A stretch of 16,970 nucleotides of DNA from Bacillota bacterium (GTDB lineage Bacteria > Bacillota > Clostridia > Oscillospirales > Oscillospiraceae). Below, in pieces: positions 8,097 to 15,097 of the stretch. The stretch spans positions 1-16,970 of the forward strand of contig JAEXCS010000004.1 in the NCBI GenBank assembly GCA_023402075.1, read 5' to 3'. The stretch's first letter is position 1, and every line of letters begins with the position of its first letter. Under the pieces are notes generated by a model. That model had not been told where the DNA came from, searched no databases, and saw only the letters and a list, made by a program, of their open reading frames with translations. The position numbers and the translations under genes are program-made.

Positions 8097-8125
8097 ACTA
8101 TAACACAGCGCACCGGTTCTGTCGA
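8097..8125 (-). promoter_or_regulatory. Sigma-70 promoter of the activator gene
   Basis: TCGACA (8125-8120) and TATAGT (8102-8097) on the minus strand are separated by 17 bp, each one mismatch from consensus. The start point near 8090 gives a leader of about 25 nt. The activator can therefore be made independently of the sigma-54 units it likely controls. Confidence 0.65.
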
Positions 8126-8143
8126 TTTCTTCTGTTGAGATTT

Positions 8144-8185
8144 GTGCAGGACGAACGAAGCCGTATGGCTTTGTCCGTCCTGCAC
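8144..8185 (-). other. Long hairpin after the lyase gene
   Basis: 8144-8153 pairs perfectly with 8176-8185. After one A-C mismatch the stem continues (8155-8162 with 8167-8174, one G-T pair) to a GTAT loop, about 18 pairs in all. It lies 49 nt after the lyase stop and just upstream of the activator promoter. No T-run follows on either strand, so it may be a poor terminator, a 3'-end stabiliser or an RNA-processing site. Confidence 0.5.
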
Positions 8186-8233
8186 GAAAGAGGGGGGCAT
8201 AGCAGAGAGTGGGCCGATTTCAGCGGTCCGCGC

Positions 8234-9148
8234 TTAAACGCAGGATGGCTTCTTGTACAGACCGGCCATGTGGCTGACAATGGGGGCGTGGACGCCTTCC
8301 TGAATCAAAATGACGGCTTCATTCAAAGCGCCGGCGTCCACGCCGGTTTCCACGCCCATCTCCGTCAGCATGTTCAGCACGTCCTCAGAAGCCACATTTC
8401 CCGCCGCGCCGGGAGCGAAGGGACAGCCGCCCAAGCCGCCGGCTGCGGATTCAAACTTGTGCAGTCCTAACTGCATAGCGGCCAGCGTGTTGGCCAAAGC
8501 CAGCCCGCGGGTGTCGTGGAGGTGCATAATAAATTTGTCAGGGCCGTAGGCATGCACCAAAGCGGTCATCAGAGCCGAAACACGGACAGGGTTGGCCATG
8601 CCCACGGTGTCCGCGATCATTACTTCTTCGCACCCCAGCTCAAAGCCAAATCTGGCCATTTCCAGCACCCGCTCGGTACGGATTTCTTCACCAAAGGGAC
8701 AGCCCAGAGCGGTGGCCAGTGACAGCCGGAATCGCACCTTGTCGCCATATTGGCCGATCAGCGCCTTAAACTCCTCCATAGACTCGGCAGGGGTGCGCTT
8801 CACATTAGCCATATTATGCTTTTCGCTGACACTGATGACATAAGTAAGCTCGTCAATCCCGCAGGCAACCGCCGTTTCCACACCCCGGGCATTGGGTACC
8901 AGCGCGGCGGTTTTCACGCCGTTGGACTTCAGCACCTCCCGCGTGGAAGCCACCACGTCCACCGCATCGGCCATCTGAGGGATGGCCTTGGGGCTGACAA
9001 AGGAACAAATCTCTATCCGCTGATATCCGGCGGCAGCCAACTGCTTAATCACCGCGACCTTGGTGTCAAAGGGAATCAGATCATGAATGTTCTGAAAACC
9101 GTCCCGTGGACAGACTTCAATCATTTCAACAAACTTAGGAAGATTCAT
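8234..9148 (-). CDS. HMG-CoA lyase-family enzyme (HMG-CoA or citramalyl-CoA lyase)
   Basis: 304 residues from the ATG at 9148, with AAAGGAG 8 nt upstream; full length for the DRE-TIM metallolyase group of HMG-CoA lyases. The barrel starts with EVCPRDGFQN, giving catalytic R15 and D16. Metal ligands H209 and H211 are in HLHDTRGLALAN. The glycine-rich signature GGLGGCPFAPGAAGN carries catalytic C242 and metal-binding N251, nine residues apart as in human HMG-CoA lyase. The reaction is retro-Claisen cleavage of a 3-hydroxy-3-methyl acyl-CoA: HMG-CoA to acetyl-CoA plus acetoacetate, or citramalyl-CoA to acetyl-CoA plus pyruvate. (R)-citramalyl-CoA lyase of the 3-hydroxypropionate cycle is, as I recall, of this fold. 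It follows a class III CoA-transferase gene by 42 nt in one transcript. Leucine degradation looks unlikely because no other leucine-pathway gene is present. Confidence 0.85.
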   Translation of the reverse strand: MNLPKFVEMIEVCPRDGFQNIHDLIPFDTKVAVIKQLAAAGYQRIEICSFVSPKAIPQMADAVDVVASTREVLKSNGVKTAALVPNARGVETAVACGIDELTYVISVSEKHNMANVKRTPAESMEEFKALIGQYGDKVRFRLSLATALGCPFGEEIRTERVLEMARFGFELGCEEVMIADTVGMANPVRVSALMTALVHAYGPDKFIMHLHDTRGLALANTLAAMQLGLHKFESAAGGLGGCPFAPGAAGNVASEDVLNMLTEMGVETGVDAGALNEAVILIQEGVHAPIVSHMAGLYKKPSCV

Positions 9149-9190
9149 TGCAAAGCTCCTTTCATCACAAGCAGTATTTTCACAAGCTCT

Positions 9191-10390
9191 TTAAACAACG
9201 CCCTTTTCTTTCAATCCCCGCAGGCGGTCGGCGCTGATACCGAACACGTTTTCGTAGACGGACTCGTTGTTCTGTCCCAGCGTGGGAGCAGGGGTGCGCA
9301 GCTTAGGCATGCTGTCCATCAGCTTAACCGGATTTCCGTTGATGCGAAGATGCCCGGCCACAGGGTGCTCGCAGTCGATAAACATTTCACGTACATTGGC
9401 AATGTGGTCGTTTTCCATCACGGCCTTGATGTCGTAAATGGGCGCTGCGGGAACGCCGACGGACAAAATTTGGTTTACGGCTTCCTCAATGGTGAAGTTG
9501 ACAGACCATGCTTCAATGATGTCCTTTAGCTCTGCCTGCCGCTCCAGTCGTTTGGCTGGCTCGTTATAACGCTCGTCAGATACCAGCTCGGGATGGCCGA
9601 TTACCTTGGTGCACAGAAGGGCAAACAGCTTGTCGTTGCCACAGCCGATGACAAATTCGCCATCCTTGGCCTTAAAGGAATCGTAGGGGGCGGCGGAAGG
9701 ATATCGGTTGCCCATGCGGGGCGGCTGCATCCCGTTTGCCTGATAGCGCTGGGTATTTGTCTCCAAAAAGGAAACCAATCCGTCTACCAGAGACACGTCC
9801 ACCCGCTGGCCCTTGCCTGTAAGCTGGCGGGCATTCAGTGCTGCCAGAATGCCGATGCAGGTGTTCAGGCCGCCAACCAGATCGCCAATGGCGCTTCCGG
9901 TGCGGATGGGGCCGCCGCCGGACTCGCCTGTAAGACTCATAATACCGCTCATTGCCTGTGCAATGATGTCATAGCCCGGACGGTCATGCAGCGGCCCATA
10001 AAAGCCGAAGCCCGAAACGGCCGCATATACGATGCGGGGGTTGACTTCTTTCAAAACGTCATAGCCCAGCCCCAGCTTATCCATTACGCCCGGACGGTAA
10101 TTTTCCACCACCACATCGGCGTTTTTAACCATTTCCTTAAAAAGTGCTTTACCTTCATCGTCTTTCAGGTTAAGCGTAACGCCCTTTTTGTTACGGTTAA
10201 CGTTACAATAGTACAGGCTTTCTCCATTTTTAAAAGGCGGGAACTTGCGGGTATCGTCGCCCGAACCCGGAATTTCGATCTTGATGACCTCCGCGCCAAG
10301 ATCCGCCAGATACATTGTGCAGTAAGGGCCCGCCAGGACGCGGGTCAGGTCAAGTACCCGGATATTGCGCAGTGCCAAATTGTTTTCCAT
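9191..10390 (-). CDS. Class III (CaiB/BaiF) CoA-transferase
   Basis: 399 residues from the ATG at 10390, with AGGAGG about 9 nt upstream; normal length for the family. Hallmarks are the N-terminal RVLDLTRVLAGPYCTMYLADLGAEVIKIE, NRNKKGVTLNL, ENYRPGVMDKLGLGY, YGPLHDRPGYDIIAQAMSG and the catalytic aspartate D170 in GSAIGDLVGG, equivalent to Asp169 of formyl-CoA transferase. These enzymes move CoA between carboxylic acids through an aspartyl-CoA thioester and act as intertwined dimers. Co-transcription with an HMG-CoA-lyase-family gene suggests transfer of CoA from succinyl-CoA or acetyl-CoA to a branched hydroxy-dicarboxylate, the product feeding the lyase. Alternatives such as a carnitine, oxalate or mesaconate CoA-transferase have no other support here. 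The gene starts at a sigma-54 promoter. Confidence 0.9.
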   Translation of the reverse strand: MENNLALRNIRVLDLTRVLAGPYCTMYLADLGAEVIKIEIPGSGDDTRKFPPFKNGESLYYCNVNRNKKGVTLNLKDDEGKALFKEMVKNADVVVENYRPGVMDKLGLGYDVLKEVNPRIVYAAVSGFGFYGPLHDRPGYDIIAQAMSGIMSLTGESGGGPIRTGSAIGDLVGGLNTCIGILAALNARQLTGKGQRVDVSLVDGLVSFLETNTQRYQANGMQPPRMGNRYPSAAPYDSFKAKDGEFVIGCGNDKLFALLCTKVIGHPELVSDERYNEPAKRLERQAELKDIIEAWSVNFTIEEAVNQILSVGVPAAPIYDIKAVMENDHIANVREMFIDCEHPVAGHLRINGNPVKLMDSMPKLRTPAPTLGQNNESVYENVFGISADRLRGLKEKGVV

Positions 10391-10458
10391 AGTTGGATTT
10401 CCTCCTGTTAGATAATTGCCGTAAGAAAGATTGATGAAGCCTTCCTCACCCTTTCTCT

Positions 10459-10474
10459 AGCAATTCCTGTGCCG
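10459..10474 (-). promoter_or_regulatory. Sigma-54 (-24/-12) promoter of the CoA-transferase/lyase operon
   Basis: The minus strand reads CGGCACAGGAATTGCT (10474-10459), matching TGGCACG-N4-TTGCW except for the first T and the last base of the -24 block; GG and GC are correctly spaced. The start point near 10448 leaves about 58 nt of leader before the ATG at 10390. Confidence 0.8.
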
Positions 10475-10514
10475 TTTTTTCGGCTGGAATTAAAAAACCG
10501 TAAAAGTGAGGCCG

Positions 10515-10567
10515 TTTTCAACAGGCAGAGGGGCAGGATTTTATCCTGCCCCTCTGCCTGTTGAAAA
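10515..10567. terminator. Terminator downstream of the polyamine operon
   Basis: A perfect 25-bp inverted repeat (10515-10539 with 10543-10567) with a TTT loop has outer pairs that are A-T, so either strand ends the hairpin in TTTT or AAAA. On the minus strand it lies beyond the nspC gene and the pseudogene and just upstream of the sigma-54 promoter at 10459-10474, separating the two transcription units. Confidence 0.75.
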
Positions 10568-10593
10568 TTTTATATCATTTGAGTAGCCGAGAC

Positions 10594-10607
10594 TTGCGCA
10601 GCCGCAA
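10594..10607. promoter_or_regulatory. Candidate activator site upstream of the CoA-transferase promoter
   Basis: TTGCG-CAGC-CGCAA is an inverted repeat with 5-bp arms, about 120 bp upstream of the -24 element. The TTGCGC word recurs upstream of the DASS sigma-54 promoter (6033-6038). Position and partial sharing suggest a binding site for the activator, but the arms are short and could be chance. Confidence 0.25.
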
Positions 10608-10633
10608 ATCAGGCGGTGCGGTTTCCCTGTGTT

Positions 10634-10796
10634 TTAAGAGACAAGGGTGTCAAGAACACGCTTGAGATCGGCAATAATATCGTCGGGGGCTTCCAATCCG
10701 ACGAAGATGCGGGCCAATCTCCGGAAATCCCGGCGGCCGCCGTTCCTCCGCCATACCGATGAGAAAGCCTGCAATTACATCCCCGTGGCCGCTGAT
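10634..10796 (-). pseudogene. Remnant of a methionine-gamma-lyase/trans-sulfuration PLP enzyme
   Basis: Read downstream from 10796, one frame gives ISGHGDVIAGFLIG, the segment just after the PLP-lysine region of methionine gamma-lyase and its relatives (typically TKY-SGHGD--AG). This is joined, through two apparent frame changes (EERR, then AAGISGD), to RLARIFVGLEAPDDIIADLKRVLDTLVS and a stop at 10634-10636, a typical C-terminus of the Cys/Met-metabolism PLP family. I estimate well over 100 residues are missing between the two pieces, and no N-terminal part is present. The gene is clearly dead. Its upstream end overlaps the last codons of the carboxy(nor)spermidine decarboxylase gene, so a deletion or insertion fused the two. 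I could not find the other half near the far end of the polyamine operon. Confidence 0.72.
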
Positions 10797-12001
10797 AGAT
10801 CTTTTCCCAAGCGCCGCTTGAAATCCTCATAGCCAAATTGGGTCAGCCGGACAAGCTGTTTTTCCTTGTCCAGCTTCCAAATATCCGGAAGAGGCATTCC
10901 GTTGAACGTGTTATTTTTGCATGTTGTATAAATGGCCATATCGCCGAATAGCACCATGTCCCCCTCCTTGAGCCGCTGCGGAAAATGATACGCTCCGATC
11001 ACATCCCCCGCAAGGCAGGTAGGCCCGGCCAAGCGGTACGGATAACCGCGCGAGGGATTGGTGCTTGCGCAGTAAACCGGCGGCTGATAGGGCATCTCCA
11101 GCACATCCGGCATATGGCACGCGGCGCTGGCATCCAAAACTGCGATTTGAACGGATCCGTTTTCAATAATGTCCAGCACACGGCTGATCAGATAGCCCGC
11201 GTTTAAGGCAATGGCCTCTCCCGGCTCCAGATAAACCTCAACGCCCCACGTGTTTTGCGCGTAGGCAATCGTTTTTTCCAGACAGTCCAAATCATATCCC
11301 GCTTGGGTGATATGATGCCCTCCCCCCATATTCAGCCACTTCATGCGGGGCAAAAATTTCCCGAAACGCTCCTCCGTGGCTTGCAGCGTGCGCGCAAGAT
11401 CGTCCGCGTTTTGTTCGCAAAGCGTGTGAAAATGAAGTCCGTCCAAAAGGGAGATCAGTTCTTCGTTCATCTCCCTGTCCCAGAGTGCGCGCGTCGTCCC
11501 CAGCCGGCTTCCCGGTCCACAGGGATCGTAAATGCCGTGGCCTTCCTGCGTGGAGTGCTCCGGGTTAAGCCGTAGGCCAACGCTTTTTCCCAGCTGCTTT
11601 GCCTTGCCTCCAAACCGTCTCAGCTGATTGGGAGAATTGAATACAATGTGGTCGGCATAGTTTAGCAACTCCTCAAAGCTGTCCTCCTGATAGGCAGCGC
11701 AAAACACATGGACCTCCCTGTCGCCCATCTCCTCTTTGCCCAGCCTCGCCTCATACAGCCCGCTGGCCTCGGTCCCCGCAAGACAGGATTTAAGAAGCGG
11801 GTAAAAATCAAAGTTGGAAAAGGCCTTTTGCGCCAAGAGTACCTTGCAGCCGGTGCGTTTTGCCAAAGCCGCAAGACAGGCTCCGTTGCGCTTGAGCTGT
11901 TCTTCGTCAATGACATAACAGGGCGTGGGCAAGGCCGAGAACAAAACGTCCGGGTCCTGTCCCGCCAGCCCCGAAAAGACCTGCGTCGTCGCTGTTCCCA
12001 T
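10775..12001 (-). CDS. nspC: Carboxynorspermidine/carboxyspermidine decarboxylase
   Basis: 408 residues; an alanine-racemase-fold PLP decarboxylase. The start codon overlaps the previous stop as TAATG. No clear ribosome site precedes it, so translation is probably coupled, and the first 22 or so residues before LPTPCYVIDEEQL are longer than usual; a later TTG start is possible. PLP lysine K59 is in LLAQKAF. Other family motifs are LHFHTLCEQ (189-196), GGGHH (226-230), EPGEA (259-263) and ACHMPDVLEMPY with C295. The enzyme decarboxylates carboxynorspermidine or carboxyspermidine to the free polyamine, or carboxyaminopropylagmatine in a related pathway. The natural end is probably near YEDFKRRL; the last residues (about LSAATGM) are read from the adjoining pseudogene sequence, so the tail is acquired. 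It follows its partner dehydrogenase directly. Confidence 0.88.
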   Translation of the reverse strand: MGTATTQVFSGLAGQDPDVLFSALPTPCYVIDEEQLKRNGACLAALAKRTGCKVLLAQKAFSNFDFYPLLKSCLAGTEASGLYEARLGKEEMGDREVHVFCAAYQEDSFEELLNYADHIVFNSPNQLRRFGGKAKQLGKSVGLRLNPEHSTQEGHGIYDPCGPGSRLGTTRALWDREMNEELISLLDGLHFHTLCEQNADDLARTLQATEERFGKFLPRMKWLNMGGGHHITQAGYDLDCLEKTIAYAQNTWGVEVYLEPGEAIALNAGYLISRVLDIIENGSVQIAVLDASAACHMPDVLEMPYQPPVYCASTNPSRGYPYRLAGPTCLAGDVIGAYHFPQRLKEGDMVLFGDMAIYTTCKNNTFNGMPLPDIWKLDKEKQLVRLTQFGYEDFKRRLGKDLSAATGM

Positions 12002-13260
12002 TAATCTAGCAACGTGGGGCTGTAGCTTTCACTGCGGGGCAGTCCGTATTGATCCAATGCGGCGAGGAAGGGGTCCGGATCAAACTCTTCCACCGTATGC
12101 ACACCCGCTAGGCTCCACTTCCCGCTCAGCAGCATCAATGCGCCGCACATGGCGGGCACTCCCGTCGTGTAGCTGATTGCCTGACTGCCCACCTCTTTGT
12201 AGCACGCCTGATGATCGCAGATATTGTAAATGTAATAGGACTTCTCCTTGCCGTCCTTTTTTCCTGTGAAAATGCAGCCGATATTGGTTTTTCCGTGGGT
12301 GCGAGGGCCCAAACCGGCGGGGTCCGGCAGCAGCGCTTTCAGGAACTTGATCGGCACAATTTGCTGCCCGTTAAATTCGATGGGCGTGGTGGAGAGCATC
12401 CCCACATTCTCCAGACACTTCATATGGGTCAGATAGCTCTGACCAAAGGTCATGAAAAAGCGGATGCGCTCTACCTCTGGGATGTTTTTCGCCAGAGACT
12501 CAATCTCCTCGTGATGCAGCAAATAGATGTCTTTCTGACCAACCGCGTCAAACGCATACTCCTGCTTAATGCTCATTGCCGGAATTTCCACCCAATGCCC
12601 GTTTTTCCAATAGCTTCCGGGCGCGGAAACCTCCCGCAGATTGACCTCGGGATTGAAATTGGTGGCAAACGCATAGCCGTGATCTCCACCATTGCAGTCA
12701 AGAATGTCGATCGTGTCGATGGTGTCAAACTCGTGTTTTTTCGCGTGGGCGCAATATCCCTGCGTCACACCGGGATCAAATCCGCAGCCGAGGAGCGCCA
12801 CCAATCCGGCCTTTTCAAATCTTTCATGGTACGCCCACTGCCAGCTGTAATCAAAATAGGCGGAAAAGCCCTTTTCCTTGCAGCGCTTTTCATAAGCATC
12901 CCGCCACAGCGGATCGTCCGTGTCCTCCGGCTCATAGTTGGCCGTATCCATATAGTTGACGCCGCAGGAAAGGCATGCGTCCATGATGGTAAGATCTTGA
13001 TATGGAAGGGCAATGTTCATCACCAGATCGGGCTTGTAGCGGTTGATTAGGTCGATCACCTGCTGCACATCGTCCGCATCCACCTGTGCCGTCGTAATCC
13101 GGGTGGCGGTTTTTCCTTCCAATTCGGCTGCCAGCCGGTCACAGTTTCTTTTGGTTCTGCTGGCAATGCAAAGGTCTGTAAAGACCTCGCTGACCTGACA
13201 GCACTTTTTAATTGCTACGGATGCAACACCGCCGCATCCAATCACCAATACTTTGTTCAT
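12001..13260 (-). CDS. Carboxynorspermidine/carboxyspermidine dehydrogenase
   Basis: 419 residues from the ATG at 13260, with AAAGGAG upstream; saccharopine-dehydrogenase family of normal length. The N-terminus is a Rossmann NAD(P)-binding motif (VLVIGCGGVASVAIKKC, 4-20), followed by SRTKRNCDRLAAEL, NIALPYQDLTIMDACL and NYMDTANYEP, all typical of the carboxynorspermidine dehydrogenase (CANSDH/CASDH) subgroup. LGCGFDPGVTQGY and the ITYTTG-like ISYTTGVPA near the C-terminus also fit. It reductively condenses aspartate semialdehyde with diaminopropane or putrescine (or agmatine in the CAPA variant), giving the carboxy-polyamine that the next gene product decarboxylates. Context with an arginine decarboxylase and a ureohydrolase favours putrescine or agmatine as acceptor. 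The gene is separated by 116 nt from the ureohydrolase gene upstream. Confidence 0.88.
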   Translation of the reverse strand: MNKVLVIGCGGVASVAIKKCCQVSEVFTDLCIASRTKRNCDRLAAELEGKTATRITTAQVDADDVQQVIDLINRYKPDLVMNIALPYQDLTIMDACLSCGVNYMDTANYEPEDTDDPLWRDAYEKRCKEKGFSAYFDYSWQWAYHERFEKAGLVALLGCGFDPGVTQGYCAHAKKHEFDTIDTIDILDCNGGDHGYAFATNFNPEVNLREVSAPGSYWKNGHWVEIPAMSIKQEYAFDAVGQKDIYLLHHEEIESLAKNIPEVERIRFFMTFGQSYLTHMKCLENVGMLSTTPIEFNGQQIVPIKFLKALLPDPAGLGPRTHGKTNIGCIFTGKKDGKEKSYYIYNICDHQACYKEVGSQAISYTTGVPAMCGALMLLSGKWSLAGVHTVEEFDPDPFLAALDQYGLPRSESYSPTLLD

Positions 13261-13283
13261 CTGATTTCTCCTTTCAAAAATAA

Positions 13284-13299
13284 GCGGAGAGATCTCCGC
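13284..13299 (-). other. Short hairpin with T-run before the dehydrogenase gene
   Basis: GCGGAG (13284-13289) pairs with CTCCGC (13294-13299) around a 4-nt loop. On the minus strand it is followed by TTATTTTTG and then directly by the dehydrogenase ribosome site. It resembles a weak intrinsic terminator in the only sizeable gap inside the operon (13261-13376) and may lower expression of the last two genes. Confidence 0.35.
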
Positions 13300-13376
13300 A
13301 TGTTCCTTTCGGGTAAGTTGGCCGTTGCCGAACTGCCGTCAAATTTCTGTACAGTCAGCGCCATTGATTGTACTCA

Positions 13377-14240
13377 TTATTCGTAGTGTTCCGAAAGGCA
13401 GAGCAACAGCTCCCGCAGTACCTTACAGGCTGTCGCGGTCGAGGCTCCGCTTGGGTCCAGCATCGGCGCGAGTTCGTTTAAATCCGCCCCGACAATATTT
13501 GTCTGGCCTGCTAGACGGATCGCGTTCAACAGCTCCGTAAAGGTTACCCCTCCGGCTTCCGGAGTCCCCGTGCCGGGGAACACCGCGGGGTCAAGGCAGT
13601 CCAAATCAATGGTCAAATAAACCGGCGCGTCTAAGGCGCGTAATTGTGCAATCAATTCCTCCAGACCGCCAAAGCAGAAGGAATGTAAATCCGTATGCTC
13701 CTTTGCAAACTGAAATTCCGTCCGGTCGCCGCTCCGAATGCAGAATTGATGGATTCGTCCATCCCCTAAACGATCATGGCAGCGGCGGATTACACAGGCA
13801 TGACTCAGCTCGGCGCCCAGATATTCGTTACGCAGATCCGCGTGGGCGTCAAAGTGGATGAGGTGGAGCTTTGGAAACTTTTGAATCACGGCGCGAATAG
13901 CCCCCAGCGTGACCAAGTGTTCTCCTCCCAAAAGCAGAGGGCGCTTCCCGTCCCGCAAAATTTCAGCCGTCCGCTTTTCAATGTCGCTGAGTGCAGACTC
14001 CGCGCTTCCAAAGCAAAGCTCTAAATCCCCGCTGTCGAAAATGCGACAGTCCAGCAAGTCTCGGTCCTGATACGGGCTGTATGTCTCAAGACAAAAGCTC
14101 TCGTGTCTTATGGCGGAAGAGCCGAATCTGGCCCCCGGCCGGTAGCTGGTGGTGGAATCAAAGGGCGCTCCGAACAAAACGATCTCGGCGTCCTCATAAG
14201 CGCAGTCGCAGCCGATAAATGTTTCAACATTAGGTCTCAT
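13377..14240 (-). CDS. speB: Agmatinase-family ureohydrolase
   Basis: 287 residues from the ATG at 14240, with GGAGGAG upstream; start and previous stop overlap as ATGA. An extension to 14351 in the open frame has no ribosome site. Binuclear manganese ligands of the arginase/agmatinase family are present: H108 in GGEHLVTLG, D131, H133 and D135 in HFDAHADLR, and D212 and D214 in TIDLDCLDP, followed by GTGTPEAGG. GGEHLV matches my recollection of B. subtilis SpeB. The expected reaction is agmatine to putrescine plus urea. Since the operon also encodes carboxy-polyamine enzymes, the substrate may instead be aminopropylagmatine, giving spermidine directly. Length and position after the speE-like gene recall the B. 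subtilis speE-speB order. Confidence 0.88.
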   Translation of the reverse strand: MRPNVETFIGCDCAYEDAEIVLFGAPFDSTTSYRPGARFGSSAIRHESFCLETYSPYQDRDLLDCRIFDSGDLELCFGSAESALSDIEKRTAEILRDGKRPLLLGGEHLVTLGAIRAVIQKFPKLHLIHFDAHADLRNEYLGAELSHACVIRRCHDRLGDGRIHQFCIRSGDRTEFQFAKEHTDLHSFCFGGLEELIAQLRALDAPVYLTIDLDCLDPAVFPGTGTPEAGGVTFTELLNAIRLAGQTNIVGADLNELAPMLDPSGASTATACKVLRELLLCLSEHYE

Positions 14241-15097
14241 GATTTCTCCTCCACCTCCAACAGCAGTTTTTCCAAAAACGCAGGCAGGCAGAAAGCCCCG
14301 GTGTGAAGGCGGGTCGTATAATACTGCGTGTCCAAATGCAGTGCGCGCCATCTTTCAGCATTGAGATCATCCACCGGATGGTATTTTTTACTGGCGAAGC
14401 CAAAGAGCCAATAGCCGGCGGCATAGGTTGGAATATGCGCCTGATAGACCCGGCTGATGGGGAATGTGCTGACAATGCGCTTATGGCTGCGCTGCATGGC
14501 CTCCGAGTCATGGTGATAAAAGGGACTGCCCTGCTGATTGACCATAATCCCGTCCTCGCGTAGCGCATTGTAGCAGCTTCCGTAAAACTCTCTTGTGAAA
14601 TAAGGCTCCGATGGTCCAAACGGATCGATGGAGTCCACGATGATCAAATCGTACTGCGCTTTGCGGCAGCGGATGAAGCGCAGGGCGTTGTCAAAATAGA
14701 TATGCACCCGCTTATCGTCCAGCCGAGAGGCGTTCTCCGGCAGATAGAGCCGGCATGCCTCCACCACTTGATTGTCCATTTCCACCAGATCAATGGACCG
14801 GATCGTGTCGTAGCGGGCCAGTTCACGAACTACGCCGCCGTCTCCTGCCCCGATGACCAGCACATCTTGAATGCTGGGGTGGACCGCCATCGGAACATGG
14901 GTGACCATTTCATCATAAATAAATTCGTCCCGCTCCGTCAGCAGCACGTTCCCATCAAGCGTTAAAACCCTTCCAAACTCCGGCGTATCATAAATGTCAA
15001 TCTGCTGATACTCACTTTTGTGCGAGTACAGGTGCCGATTAACCCGAATGCTGTGCTTGACATCCGGCGTGTGAAATTCGCTAAACCAAAGTTCCAT
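14237..15097 (-). CDS. speE: Spermidine synthase-like aminopropyltransferase
   Basis: 286 residues from the ATG at 15097, which overlaps the decarboxylase stop as TGATG and has GGAGGAAC 7 nt upstream; the TTG just before it is less well placed. N-terminus and overall layout follow B. subtilis SpeE: MELWFSE, FGRVLTLDG, TERDEFIYDEM, the nucleotide-binding GAGDGG (83-88), LVEMDNQVV, VDSIDPFGP with D155 and D158, and IPTYAAGYW. Normally it transfers an aminopropyl group from decarboxylated SAM to putrescine. Compared with the E. coli and B. subtilis proteins as I recall them, YHE is YDE (D62), the adenosine-side DDG is DNA (136-138), and the Q of VVQ is L52, a position that is M in B. subtilis. 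No SAM decarboxylase gene is in the operon. A changed donor or acceptor is therefore possible, but the family assignment is secure. Confidence 0.85.
   Translation of the reverse strand: MELWFSEFHTPDVKHSIRVNRHLYSHKSEYQQIDIYDTPEFGRVLTLDGNVLLTERDEFIYDEMVTHVPMAVHPSIQDVLVIGAGDGGVVRELARYDTIRSIDLVEMDNQVVEACRLYLPENASRLDDKRVHIYFDNALRFIRCRKAQYDLIIVDSIDPFGPSEPYFTREFYGSCYNALREDGIMVNQQGSPFYHHDSEAMQRSHKRIVSTFPISRVYQAHIPTYAAGYWLFGFASKKYHPVDDLNAERWRALHLDTQYYTTRLHTGAFCLPAFLEKLLLEVEEKS

Noticed and set aside
8066..8200. N-terminal extension of the sigma-54 activator
   Set aside because: It overlaps the gene's own -10/-35 promoter and part of the hairpin; the ATG at 8065 has a strong GGAGGCG site.
10609..10836. 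Small minus-strand open frame of 75 codons overlapping the end of nspC
   Set aside because: It is one frame of the decayed trans-sulfuration gene and contains only its AAGISGD piece; it is not an intact gene.
12211..13050. Plus-strand open frame (279 codons) opposite the carboxynorspermidine dehydrogenase
   Set aside because: Mirror image of a well-conserved gene, with no domain and no promoter. Similar shadows at 9593-10411 and 8750-9529 were rejected for the same reason.
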